A stretch of 64,000 bases of DNA, from NCBI GenBank assembly GCA_024404115.1, contig JAKSQM010000001.1, forward strand, positions 186,001-250,000, read 5' to 3'. The translations under genes and the position numbers were made by a program. Positions 44,968 to 53,675 of this stretch are shown here, one piece after another (the stretch's first letter is position 1; each line of letters begins with the position of its first letter). The DNA comes from Clostridia bacterium. Lineage in GTDB: Bacteria; Bacillota; Clostridia; Oscillospirales; Acutalibacteraceae. The notes beneath the pieces were generated by a model that was not told the DNA's origin, did no database searches, and saw nothing but the letters and a program-made list of their open reading frames with translations.

Positions 44968-46524
44968 TCACTCCTGTCCTATTACTGTTCTGCTACGTTT
45001 TATTTTGCCGCTTCCTGTTTTTTCAAAAGGAATATCACGGACTTTTACAACTGAAATAATATGTGCCGCCTTTGCAGTTTCATTGAGCTTATCCACTTCA
45101 TTTTCAATATATGCTTCAATATCGTCAATGCCATTTGCCTGTGCATAAGCAAAATCAGGGTAAAACTCTGCAACAACACGGTTATTCTCACCATAAACCA
45201 GCACTTCGCTGATAAGCTTAATATCTGCAAATTTCTTTTCAATAGCCTCGGGTGAAACATTCTCACCGCCAGAAAGAATAATAAGATTTTTAACTCTGCC
45301 TGTTATAAAGAGCTGATTGTCCTCTGTAACATAGCCAATGTCGCCTGTTTTAAGCCATCCGTCAGAGGTGAACATCTTTGCTGTTTCCTCCGGCATTTTA
45401 TAATACCCCGTCATAACAGTTGGTGTATTAACCTGAATTTCGCCATTCTGAATTCTGACCTCGCAAAGGTCAATAACTCTGCCCACAGATGCAACTGAAA
45501 CATCGTTATCGGGAACAGAAATTCGGCAGCCAGCCTCGGTCATACCGTAGCCCTGTCGCATCATAATGCCAAGCTTGCGGTATTCCTCCACAAGCTCAGG
45601 GTTAAGGTAGGCACCGCCCGAAATAATCCATTTAATGTTTTTGCCGTAAACCTGCTCGGCAGCTTCACGGGGTGAAATATTTTTATTTTTGCGAAGAACT
45701 ATTCTGATCTGCTGCAAAAGGGACTGCGCAATAAGGGGAACGAAGCGCACAACATCGGGCTGGAATGTTTTGAGATTTGTAACAATATCTTTAAGATTTG
45801 TGTTAAGGCAAAGCTGAACACCGTCTTTGAGATTTTTGATGTAATCCCCGGAGAAGCAATAGCAATGATACATGGGAAGAACTGAAAGGGACACTGACCC
45901 CTCAGTGAAAATATCCTCACAATAATCGTGATAAGTGATATTGCCCACAAGTGCATCTGATGAAAGGACTACGCCTTTTTTAACGCCTGTTGTGCCGGAT
46001 GTATAAATGATAACTGCACTGTCTTTTTTATCCACAGCATAATCTGAAAGGTGTGCATACTGTGAATTTTCAGAATAAATTTCGTATATTTTTTCGGCTT
46101 CTTCGCCGCAATCTATTTTTTGAACAAGTTTAAGATAAGGAAGTGCTTCTTTAAGCTCTGCCATCTTTTCTTCAAACTCACTGTCATAAAAAACGCCCTC
46201 AATATCGGCTCTTTCAAAAAGTTCTTTGGCTTCTGCAACTGAAATCTCCGGTGAAAGGGGCACACCAACATTACCGCTGATAATCAAACCTGAAAAGAAC
46301 ATAAGGTAGTCATAAGAGGTTTTGCCGATAATTGCAAAATGGGTCTTTTCTTTAAAATCATTTCTGAGCATACGGCAAACAGCCAGACTGTCTTTTTGCA
46401 CCTGCAAAAAGCTTTTTTCAATAATCTGACCGTCTTTAATATATTTAATAAAGGGTGCATTTTTAAATTTTTCTGCGCCCGTGTCTAAAAGTTCACGAAG
46501 AGACGGAACATCAAAGTTCTTCAT
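44968..46524 (-). CDS. AMP-forming acyl/aminoacyl ligase
   Basis: 518 residues. Adenylate-forming enzyme: P-loop IIYTSGTTGVKKG (about residue 170), QGYGMTEAG, GWLKTGDIG, the hinge GRVKNLIILSGGENV and the C-terminal catalytic lysine in KTGSGKIKRSR. Overall closest in feel to long-chain acyl-CoA/acyl-ACP synthetases. It would load the adjacent ACP with an acyl group. First gene of the operon behind a near-consensus promoter. Confidence 0.9.
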   Translation of the reverse strand: MKNFDVPSLRELLDTGAEKFKNAPFIKYIKDGQIIEKSFLQVQKDSLAVCRMLRNDFKEKTHFAIIGKTSYDYLMFFSGLIISGNVGVPLSPEISVAEAKELFERADIEGVFYDSEFEEKMAELKEALPYLKLVQKIDCGEEAEKIYEIYSENSQYAHLSDYAVDKKDSAVIIYTSGTTGVKKGVVLSSDALVGNITYHDYCEDIFTEGSVSLSVLPMYHCYCFSGDYIKNLKDGVQLCLNTNLKDIVTNLKTFQPDVVRFVPLIAQSLLQQIRIVLRKNKNISPREAAEQVYGKNIKWIISGGAYLNPELVEEYRKLGIMMRQGYGMTEAGCRISVPDNDVSVASVGRVIDLCEVRIQNGEIQVNTPTVMTGYYKMPEETAKMFTSDGWLKTGDIGYVTEDNQLFITGRVKNLIILSGGENVSPEAIEKKFADIKLISEVLVYGENNRVVAEFYPDFAYAQANGIDDIEAYIENEVDKLNETAKAAHIISVVKVRDIPFEKTGSGKIKRSRTVIGQE

Positions 46525-46571
46525 AAAACATCCCTCTTCTCCAAAATAAGTCTATAACCATACATAATAGG

Positions 46572-46600
46572 ATTATATAATATCAGCAAGTAAAAGTCAA
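46572..46600 (-). promoter_or_regulatory. Promoter of the ligase-condensation-ACP operon
   Basis: On the minus strand TTGACT (46600-46595) and TATAAT (46577-46572) are 17 bp apart, about 48 bp before the ligase ATG. Confidence 0.8.
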
Positions 46601-46662
46601 TAAAATTGCCTACGATTATTCGTCATAAGTTGGTCAAATATTTGTAAAATGTAAAAAAATTT

Positions 46663-46699
46663 TTAAATAAAAAACGGATTGCCGTTAAGACAATCCGTT
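46663..46699 (-). terminator. Terminator after the phosphoesterase gene
   Basis: AACGGATTG pairs with CAATCCGTT around a 9-base loop, followed on the minus strand by TTTTTTATTT. Confidence 0.9.
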
Positions 46700-46703
46700 A
46701 AAG

Positions 46704-47525
46704 TTATGCGGGAGCTAATTTTATAACTGCAATTTCGGGTCTGTTGCAGAATCTTATGGGGAATGGATAATTGCCAAGTCCGCTTGAAATGAAAAGGTTG
46801 CTGTCCCCAAGGGTATAGGTGCCCTTAATATATGTGCCGTATCTTTCGGGCAAAAGCGTGTTTCCGTCATAAACCGCACCAACCAAAGGCATACGGAACA
46901 TTCCGCCGTGAGTATCGCCGCAAACTGTAAGGTCTATGCCAAACTCAGCGAACTTCTTAAAGTTTGAGGAGTGAGCCAGAAGAATGGAATAATTATTGCT
47001 GTCAGAAACAAAGGCATTATGCAAATCAAATGTATCTGTATAATAAACATTATTTATGCCGTAAAGGTGAAGCACAGTGTTTTTCACAGTGATTATTTCA
47101 TTTTCATAATTCAGAATATTGACACCCGAAGCCTTGATTTCATTAAAAAACTCCGTATCGTCATTATCATGCTCACCGTTCACATAATAAACTGTGAATC
47201 TTTCGCCAAGGGATTTCAGCAGATTTATGGCAGTTTCTCTGCCGTTGTTGCCGCTTAAATTGGTATACATATCCCCTGTAACAAAAACAAGGTCGGGGTT
47301 TTGATTTTCAATTTTTCTGATAAGATTTATGTTGTCTTTTCCAAATTCTGCGCCGTGGAGGTCAGTTATCTGCACAATGGTGATAATATCGTTGATTTTT
47401 TCATCTGTGAAGCAGACATTTGTTTCTGTAAGGGTGAAATTATTAAACCACCACACGAAAATGACCAGCAAGACAAACATCAATCCCCTGCCCCTTGATT
47501 TTTTCTTTTTGGATTTTTTTGTCAT
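46704..47525 (-). CDS. Membrane-anchored metallophosphoesterase
   Basis: 273 residues. Lys-rich start, one membrane helix (about 13-30), then a calcineurin-like domain of the YkuE/YaeI type: DLHGAEFG, VTGDMY, VNGEHDND, LAHSSNF, VCGDTHGGMFRMP. Two canonical positions differ: GNHD is GEHD and GHTHGG is GDTHGG, both at residues that usually bind the dimetal centre. Activity may be altered. Last gene of an operon with an LRR surface protein and a GH39-like enzyme, 4 bp after the latter. Confidence 0.8.
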   Translation of the reverse strand: MTKKSKKKKSRGRGLMFVLLVIFVWWFNNFTLTETNVCFTDEKINDIITIVQITDLHGAEFGKDNINLIRKIENQNPDLVFVTGDMYTNLSGNNGRETAINLLKSLGERFTVYYVNGEHDNDDTEFFNEIKASGVNILNYENEIITVKNTVLHLYGINNVYYTDTFDLHNAFVSDSNNYSILLAHSSNFKKFAEFGIDLTVCGDTHGGMFRMPLVGAVYDGNTLLPERYGTYIKGTYTLGDSNLFISSGLGNYPFPIRFCNRPEIAVIKLAPA

Positions 47526-47529
47526 TTAC

Positions 47530-49182
47530 TCACCGACTTATTTCGTAGAAAACAACCTCATTACCGCCAAGCTGAGTGTCAAGGGTGAACTTTCCATCCT
47601 TAATCTGAATTTCTGTTTCAACAGGAGTAAGAACAGAACATTCTTTATATTTCTCTTTAAGCTCGTTGAAATAAAGCTCTCTCTTTTCGCTATTCTGAAG
47701 AACGGCTTCAATAGCTCCGTCATCTGGGGACCAGCTGAAGCAGCTGTCATCAATACCGTAGGTCTTTCTGTCCTCCTGCCATTCGTCAAAATAGTTGCAG
47801 TCATCATTGATATGATAAGCAACAAGCTTTGCACTGCCATCCTGAAGCTGGGGAACATAGAACTCAAAGGAAGCGTTGGCTTTGCGGTTATAATCAACCT
47901 TATTTTTATAATTATATGCCATTACATGAAGAACATTTTCATTTTCATCAAAAGCGGCAAAGGACTTAACCTCTGCACCGAGGATATGACCTTTTCTTGT
48001 ATTTTTAACGCTTGCCTGCTTAGAATTCTTAAACTTCTGAATATTATTTGAAACATGGTAGCTGACTGTGGGGTTGCCGTGCATAAGTCCGCCAGACATA
48101 TATCCCCAATATGAGAAGTAGTCAACATCATTTTCAATCATCTGACCGTAAAGTCTTGCATCAAAAGCAGCCTGCCATGAATAACCTGCCGCACGAAGTA
48201 TAAGCTCGTTGGAATCTGCACCTGCTGTGTTGCCAACAAGAACTCTGCCCTCGTCAACGCCATATTTAAGGTCATAAAGTCCGTATTTTTCTGCATAGCC
48301 TCTCAGCTCTTTAAACATATCGGGAAGAGATTTTCTGCCCTTGTTTTTGTCGCCAGGCTCGCTTACATAAAATGAAGCGGAGATATAGCAGATTCTTGTG
48401 CCTTTTTTGCCTGTTTTATAGTTTGTGCCCTCTGCGCAATGGCGAATGAAAAGCTCCTCGCTCCAAAGTCCCTCTGAAACAGACATTGAGTGAGCGCCAA
48501 CATAAACATTTTCGCCGATAACATCCTGCAAAGCGGCTACAGTGTAATCATAAAGCTTGCAGTATTCATCTGCTGAATCCTGCGGTTTTCCGCTCTGAGC
48601 CATAAACCAATCGCTGTTTTCATACTCTGTCATAACACCGAATCGCCATGTGAGAACTTCGTCTTTGCCAAACTCATCAACAAGAGCCTGTGCAATGGCG
48701 GCGATATAATTATAATAAACATCATAATCATCGGGTGGATAGATATTTGTTTCAAAATAATCTATTTTGCAATTCTGAGTATATTTCATTGGCACACTGC
48801 CCAATTTAAGGTGAGGCTTTGCGCCCATTGAAAGGATGCCCTTGCAGTTTTTAATAAGGGGTTCAAAATCGTAATCATCAAGAACTGTGTTGTCGTAAGG
48901 GTCTTTGAAAAGATCTCGTCCAGCGTTACCGCCTGAGCACTGCATAAGCTGAACATACTCAACAAATTCAAAAATATCGTTTTCTGTGTTTTTTGTGGGA
49001 TTATAAAACTGTGTGCCCATATCCCAAAGATTTACATTGCTTGCCTTATTGCCAACAACATCGCCAAGCTTTGAGGAATCTATTGAAAAAACATATTTTC
49101 CGCCACTGAAAGCTGTGGCAATACTTCCTGTTATTGCAAACCAAAGGGCAAGGAGCAATGAAGAAATCTTTCTGAAAAACAT
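47530..49182 (-). CDS. Secreted GH39-like glycosidase
   Basis: 550 residues. Signal peptide with cleavage near ATA-FSG (about residue 24). Clan GH-A TIM barrel: acid/base Glu likely in WRFGVMTEYEN (about residue 192), nucleophile Glu in KYGVDEGRVLV (about residue 312), plus a C-terminal beta domain (SFEFYVPQLQDGSAKLVAYHI) like the beta-sandwich of GH39 xylosidases. Family-level call is moderate; substrate unknown. Exported with the BspA-like LRR protein encoded just upstream (4 bp gap). Confidence 0.7.
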   Translation of the reverse strand: MFFRKISSLLLALWFAITGSIATAFSGGKYVFSIDSSKLGDVVGNKASNVNLWDMGTQFYNPTKNTENDIFEFVEYVQLMQCSGGNAGRDLFKDPYDNTVLDDYDFEPLIKNCKGILSMGAKPHLKLGSVPMKYTQNCKIDYFETNIYPPDDYDVYYNYIAAIAQALVDEFGKDEVLTWRFGVMTEYENSDWFMAQSGKPQDSADEYCKLYDYTVAALQDVIGENVYVGAHSMSVSEGLWSEELFIRHCAEGTNYKTGKKGTRICYISASFYVSEPGDKNKGRKSLPDMFKELRGYAEKYGLYDLKYGVDEGRVLVGNTAGADSNELILRAAGYSWQAAFDARLYGQMIENDVDYFSYWGYMSGGLMHGNPTVSYHVSNNIQKFKNSKQASVKNTRKGHILGAEVKSFAAFDENENVLHVMAYNYKNKVDYNRKANASFEFYVPQLQDGSAKLVAYHINDDCNYFDEWQEDRKTYGIDDSCFSWSPDDGAIEAVLQNSEKRELYFNELKEKYKECSVLTPVETEIQIKDGKFTLDTQLGGNEVVFYEISR

Positions 49183-49186
49183 AAAA

Positions 49187-51118
49187 TTAACCTCCTATAA
49201 AAGAAATAATGAATCCAGTAATCTGCTTGAAAAGAGAAATAAAATCAATGTTGCGGATAAATTCAATAATTGCATCAAAGTTAAAGAATGATGTGTTGAT
49301 TTCTGTTGTTTCCTCTGCACCGTCAACAGGGATAACTTCATCATCTACAGCATTGGTTGTGAATGAATAAGGTACGCTGTAGGTCTGTGCATAGCTTGCC
49401 GCCGCAGAGCCTGAGGAGCAATAAAGCTTAAAGCCTGAAATCACCTTTACAGCAGAGCCTGCACCCTGCTCAAAGCCAAATGCGTATTTGCCGATTGATG
49501 TAACAGTTGAGGGAACCGTCATTGACTTCATACCTGTGCAGGTAACAAACGCATATGCGCCGATTGTTTTAACGCCTGCGGGAATTGTGAAGCTTGTGAT
49601 TGCAGAGCAGCCGCTGAATGTGCCCTCTGAAATCTCTCTTAATGTTGAAAGAAGTTTTATAGATGCAAGTGATTTGCAGTTACAAAAAGCATATTTGCCG
49701 ATTTTTGTTGTTGCAAGTGAAAAGTCAACGCTTGTAAGAGCACCGCAATTGACAAAAACAAAATCGTTGACTGTTGTAAGCTTTGATGTAGCTGTAAAGC
49801 TTGAAAGGCTGTTGCACTGTGCAAAAGCATAGTTGTTAATCTGTCTGACACCAGGAATTGAAACACTTGAAAGTGAATCACAGTTAACAAATGAATAGCT
49901 GTCAAGAGTCTGAACAGATGAAGCAAGAGTTACACTCTGAAGAGCGGGGCAATCTGCAAAGCAGTATTCGGGAATTATAGAAATGCTTGAGCCTGCTGAG
50001 AATGAAGTAAGATACTGTGCACCTTTAAAAGCACCTTTTTCAATTGAAAGGATACTTGCAGGAACTGAATATGAGGTTGTTGTTTTGCCGCATGGGTATC
50101 TTACAATTTCAGTGCCGTCTGCTGTGAGAAGTATGCCAAGGCTGTTGGCAGAATAGTTGTTGTTTCCGCTTTCAACTGTGAATGCGGTGAGCTTCTGGCA
50201 ATCATCAAAAGCAGAGCCGTCAATTTCGCTGACAGAAGCCTTAACATTAAACTTTGTGATTGATGTGTGAGCAAAGGCTCTCTCTTTAATTGATGCAACA
50301 TTGTTGCCGTTTACAATATTATTAAGGTTTGTGCATAATGAAAAAATGCCTGCTGGAATGGTTGTAACATAATCGCCAATATCAAGTGTAACACCTGATG
50401 CATTGCCCACATTATCAAAAACGCCGCCGCCGAGATTGAAAACAGAGGTTGCATTAAAGCTTATGTAGCTGACGCCTGTGCAATCTGCAAAAGCACGATT
50501 TTCAAGGCGTGAAACAAGTGTAGGCACTGTGATTGTCTTAGCACTTGTGCATCCCTCAAAAGCAGCCGCACGGATTGTTTTAACTGTTTCGGGAAGATCA
50601 ATATCTTCAAGTGAAGTGTTGCTGAAAGAACTGCTGCCAATATCACTTACACCGCTGAATGGAAAATCAGTGATTGAAACACAGCTGAGGAAAGCGTAGC
50701 TGTCGATTGAAATAACATCTTCGCAATTTGTGAAATCACTTAAAGCAGCACAGCCTCTGAAAGCATATGCACCGATTGATTCAACAGAACCAAAATCAAC
50801 AGCGGTGAGCTTTTTATATTTATAGCCGTTGCCGCCGTTATAAAAAGCGTATGCACCAACATCGGTTACACCATCCTCAAAAACAACGGATTTAATATAG
50901 CCCTGATACCTGTCCCATTCGGGGGTTGATTTAAGAGAATAATCGTTCATTTCACCACTGCCTGAAATGGTGAGTGTGCCTGATGATGTGTTAAGACTCC
51001 ACTGAACACCGTCGCCACAATTGCCGTTATAGCTTGCGGCAAAAGCTACAGGTGTGCTCATAAGTAAAATCATCATAAGGATTGTTATGCTGAGTAAAAA
51101 AGATATTGCTTTTTTCAT
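49187..51118 (-). CDS. BspA-type leucine-rich-repeat surface protein
   Basis: 643 residues from the ATG at 51118 (AGAGGTG upstream). Signal peptide cleaved near AFA-ASY (about residue 27). About fifteen LRR_5 (BspA/Treponema-type) repeats of roughly 23 residues with patterns such as IGAYAFRGCAALSDF follow a conserved N-terminal GTLTISGSGEMNDY module. No LPxTG or dockerin; the C terminus is hydrophobic/amphipathic (FIRNIDFISLFKQITGF). Such proteins bind host or bacterial surface partners. First gene of the operon with GH39-like and phosphoesterase genes. Confidence 0.92.
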   Translation of the reverse strand: MKKAISFLLSITILMMILLMSTPVAFAASYNGNCGDGVQWSLNTSSGTLTISGSGEMNDYSLKSTPEWDRYQGYIKSVVFEDGVTDVGAYAFYNGGNGYKYKKLTAVDFGSVESIGAYAFRGCAALSDFTNCEDVISIDSYAFLSCVSITDFPFSGVSDIGSSSFSNTSLEDIDLPETVKTIRAAAFEGCTSAKTITVPTLVSRLENRAFADCTGVSYISFNATSVFNLGGGVFDNVGNASGVTLDIGDYVTTIPAGIFSLCTNLNNIVNGNNVASIKERAFAHTSITKFNVKASVSEIDGSAFDDCQKLTAFTVESGNNNYSANSLGILLTADGTEIVRYPCGKTTTSYSVPASILSIEKGAFKGAQYLTSFSAGSSISIIPEYCFADCPALQSVTLASSVQTLDSYSFVNCDSLSSVSIPGVRQINNYAFAQCNSLSSFTATSKLTTVNDFVFVNCGALTSVDFSLATTKIGKYAFCNCKSLASIKLLSTLREISEGTFSGCSAITSFTIPAGVKTIGAYAFVTCTGMKSMTVPSTVTSIGKYAFGFEQGAGSAVKVISGFKLYCSSGSAAASYAQTYSVPYSFTTNAVDDEVIPVDGAEETTEINTSFFNFDAIIEFIRNIDFISLFKQITGFIISFIGG

Positions 51119-51147
51119 ATATAACACCTCTTTTTTTATTTGAAAAC

Positions 51148-51176
51148 ATTATAACATTTATACTACCATTTTTCAA
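51148..51176 (-). promoter_or_regulatory. Promoter of the LRR protein operon
   Basis: On the minus strand TTGAAA (51176-51171) and TATAAT (51153-51148) are 17 bp apart. Confidence 0.75.
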
Positions 51177-51237
51177 GAAGAACTATTATACGAAAACTTA
51201 CCTTTTCTATTTGAGAAGTGTATTTATTTTCATATAA

Positions 51238-51529
51238 AAAATCAGCACAGTTCAAGGCGGCAAAAGGGGCAGGCAGATAAGCCTGAATGCCACAGCTGAT
51301 TCACCCGGGCGCACCACAATTTCTCTTTCATATCAGCGAAATCCAAAGGCAGTTGTTGAGCAGATTACATTTGATATAAAATCGCACGAACAGGGGAATA
51401 CTGCGAATAAAAACAGTCAATGACAGGGAGGCAAAGGCTTTGGAGCTGTTTAAAGTAACAGTAAGACCCGATAAAGATTGTGAAGAAAACTTTGATACAT
51501 CAATTAAATTCAACATCAATGAAATATAA
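51238..51529 (+). pseudogene. Decayed coding remnant, family unknown
   Basis: The 480-bp gap between the LRR gene and the STAS gene holds plus-strand protein-like sequence without a start codon: one frame runs 51238-51423 (ISLNATADSPGRTTISLSY, then VVEQITFDIKS), and a second frame continues to a stop at 51529 (ELFKVTVRPDKDCEENFD, then TSIKFNINEI). The two are joined only by a frameshift. It looks like the C-terminal end of a larger beta-rich protein. No family recognised. Confidence 0.4.
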
Positions 51530-51550
51530 ATATTGATCCTTTCTGAAAAG

Positions 51551-51587
51551 AAAAACCAAGATGATTTTCGTCATCTTGGTTTTTTCT
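51551..51587. terminator. Terminator of the partner-switching operon
   Basis: AAAAACCAAGATGA and TCATCTTGGTTTTT form a 14-bp perfect stem with a 6-base loop; T runs on both sides make it work in both directions. Confidence 0.92.
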
Positions 51588-51609
51588 TTATGTAACTGTT
51601 GAATGTGAA

Positions 51610-51906
51610 TTATTCAATTGTAAGAATGTCTGTAAATCCTGTGATTTCAAAAACGCTCATAATTTCTTCGTTAACGTTTACAATTTTCATTTCGCCCTGC
51701 TTGTTCATTGTTTTCTGTGCAGAGAGAATAACTCGTAATCCTGCGGAAGAAACATACTGAAGATTTTTGAAGTCAAGAATCAGTGATGTTATTCCGTCAA
51801 TTGAGCTGGTGATTTCGCTTTCAAAGCTGGGTGCTGTTGTGGTGTCAAGTCTGCCCTCAACTGCGAGAGTTAAGGTGTTGCCTTCAAGGTTTTTGATGAT
51901 TTCCAT
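51610..51906 (-). CDS. STAS-domain anti-anti-sigma factor (SpoIIAA/RsbV-like)
   Basis: 98 residues, a single STAS domain: VEGRLDTTTAPSFE, then LDFKNLQYVSSAGLRVIL, with the phosphorylatable Ser in YVSSAGLR (about residue 55). In partner switching the unphosphorylated form frees a sigma factor or another target from its kinase/antagonist. Last gene of a five-gene operon with a SpoIIE-type phosphatase, 11 bp after the STAS-kinase fusion. The output target is not encoded in the window. Confidence 0.92.
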   Translation of the reverse strand: MEIIKNLEGNTLTLAVEGRLDTTTAPSFESEITSSIDGITSLILDFKNLQYVSSAGLRVILSAQKTMNKQGEMKIVNVNEEIMSVFEITGFTDILTIE

Positions 51907-51917
51907 ATTTATCCTCC

Positions 51918-53090
51918 TTAAAATTCTAATGAATCAATAGATTTGAGTAATTCGCTTATTCTTTCAGAATAAACTGCAAGTGATTTTTTGCCGTCCTCTG
52001 TTTCGGCGGCACCTCTTTTGATTTTGTGGTTCATATATCTTAAATCGCTGAGAAGCTTTGTTTTATTTTCAACATCCTTAATTTTTGCGCTGTCGTCAGT
52101 GCCAAGGTAAACAGGCAGGAACTTATCCCAGATTTTTACGGCTGTTTCATAAGGCAGACCGAGGAAATTCTCAACCATAGTGGGGTCCTCTTCGCCGAAG
52201 CCAACATATGTAATATAAACATTTGCAAGCTCAAAAATTGGGTGTCCCTGTGAAAGAGTGTCCATATCAATGAGAAGCGTTTCGCCATTCTGCATCATGA
52301 TATTGTTGGTGTGATAATCGCAGTGAAGAATGTTCAGTGTATCAGGCACAGCGTCAATCATTTTGTTAAGCTTTTCAGTATCCTCAGCTTTTAAGAAAGG
52401 AGCAGATATTTTAACCCATTTGAAAATGCGTTCCTTAACATCTGCCATTTCACCTTTTTTGATAGTTGTTTCGTGGATTTTCTTTAAAAGAAGTGCATAG
52501 TCAGAAACATATTTGTCAAAGTTTTGCGGGTCGCTTGCAATAAGTGAAGAATAAGACTCAGCATTAAGAAGCTCAAAAACAGAGCCGAAGCAATCGCCGA
52601 CCTTAACAACATCATAGGGGATAGCAGTGGGAATGCCAAGAATAAACGCTTTTCTTGCAAGCTCACGCTCATTTTTAATTGCGGGCAGGCTGTCTGAATC
52701 CTTGTAAACCTTAACGATTATGTCAGCATCATAGCGGTAAACAGTGCCCTTTGCGCCCTTGCCGATAACCTTGCAGCCCTCAACAGAAAGCTTGCGGTAT
52801 GCCTTTTCAACAGGAATCATCTCTGTAAAACCTGTCATATCAAGAATATCATAAACCTCTGAAGAAGCGTTGATTATTTTAAGGGACGGATATTTTTTGC
52901 ATGTTCTCAAAAGCATTCTGAGCCCTGCACTGGATATATACTGAAGCTCTTCAACATCAAAAACAAGGCTGTCAAAGCTGTTAGCCGCAATCAGTGCGTT
53001 GACCTCTTTTTCGGTTGCATCTGCGTTTGCAGAGTCTATCTTTCCGCAAAGAAAAATAGTAAGTGTTCCGTTTTCGTTAACGATTTTCAT
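51918..53090 (-). CDS. STAS domain fused to an APH-like phosphotransferase
   Basis: 390 residues. Residues 1-95 are a STAS domain with the switch serine in YISSAGLRM; residues about 105-375 are a kinase-like phosphotransferase fold: GKGAKGTVYRYDADIIVKVY (P-loop and Lys), catalytic loop HCDYHTNNIM and metal Asp in LLIDMDTLSQGHP. The kinase half resembles the aminoglycoside/choline kinase-like TIGR02172 family. The fusion suggests kinase activity tied to partner switching. It begins 3 bp after the HD gene stop. Confidence 0.85.
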   Translation of the reverse strand: MKIVNENGTLTIFLCGKIDSANADATEKEVNALIAANSFDSLVFDVEELQYISSAGLRMLLRTCKKYPSLKIINASSEVYDILDMTGFTEMIPVEKAYRKLSVEGCKVIGKGAKGTVYRYDADIIVKVYKDSDSLPAIKNERELARKAFILGIPTAIPYDVVKVGDCFGSVFELLNAESYSSLIASDPQNFDKYVSDYALLLKKIHETTIKKGEMADVKERIFKWVKISAPFLKAEDTEKLNKMIDAVPDTLNILHCDYHTNNIMMQNGETLLIDMDTLSQGHPIFELANVYITYVGFGEEDPTMVENFLGLPYETAVKIWDKFLPVYLGTDDSAKIKDVENKTKLLSDLRYMNHKIKRGAAETEDGKKSLAVYSERISELLKSIDSLEF

Positions 53091-53093
53091 TTA

Positions 53094-53663
53094 TTACACC
53101 GTTTCCTTTCCAAAAAGCTCATCAATGCAGGCAGAGAATTCTTTGTAAGCATCGTATTCTTCCAGTTCTGCAAGAGCTTTTTTAACTTCTCTGTAATACC
53201 ATTCGTGTTCTTTGGGGTCTTTCTGATTGAAATCTTCCCAAAGCTTATCACCGCTCTGTTTGTATGCCGTGCAAAGGGAGCGGATATTTGAAAGCTTATC
53301 ACCAAGCCACAGCATTTTAACATCCATATCATCAGCTTCGGCTAAATCTGAAAGAGATTCCTCCTTGCGGATTCGCCATGTTTCGCTGGCAGGTCTGTCT
53401 TTTCGCTTGTCCTCAGTTTCTGTCTTAACAAGCTGTTCAACTCTTTCGCCAAAAAGCTCTTTTATCTCTTCCATGGTTGTGTCAGTGTCCTCAACCGTGT
53501 CGTGCAAAATTGCAGCAGAGAGAAGATTCTGGTCGCTGGACATTGTGCCGACTATTGTTGCAACCTCCATAGGGTGCAGAAAATACGGCGCACCTGTAAC
53601 TTTTCTGCGCTGACCGCTGTGCTTCTCACAGGCGAAAGTAACTGCTTTGTCAAATAATTCCAT
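53094..53663 (-). CDS. SpoT-like HD hydrolase without synthetase domain
   Basis: 189 residues. HD domain of the Rel/SpoT type: HSGQRRKVTGAPYFLHPMEVA, AAILHDTVEDTD and WLGDKLSNIRSL. The synthetase, TGS and ACT domains are absent, so it resembles small alarmone hydrolases (MESH1-like). It may remove (p)ppGpp or a related nucleotide. Placed between the phosphatase and STAS-kinase genes with gaps of 3-12 bp, which links nucleotide signalling with the partner switch; this is inference. Confidence 0.85.
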   Translation of the reverse strand: MELFDKAVTFACEKHSGQRRKVTGAPYFLHPMEVATIVGTMSSDQNLLSAAILHDTVEDTDTTMEEIKELFGERVEQLVKTETEDKRKDRPASETWRIRKEESLSDLAEADDMDVKMLWLGDKLSNIRSLCTAYKQSGDKLWEDFNQKDPKEHEWYYREVKKALAELEEYDAYKEFSACIDELFGKETV

Positions 53664-53675
53664 TTAGCACCTCTG

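Noticed and set aside
47329-48051. 240-codon plus-strand frame across the phosphoesterase and GH39-like genes
   Set aside because: It runs antisense over two clear genes, crosses their boundary and has no recognisable domain.
51328-51519. 63-codon minus-strand frame in the gap before the LRR gene
   Set aside because: No ribosome site and it overlaps the better protein-like remnant on the other strand.
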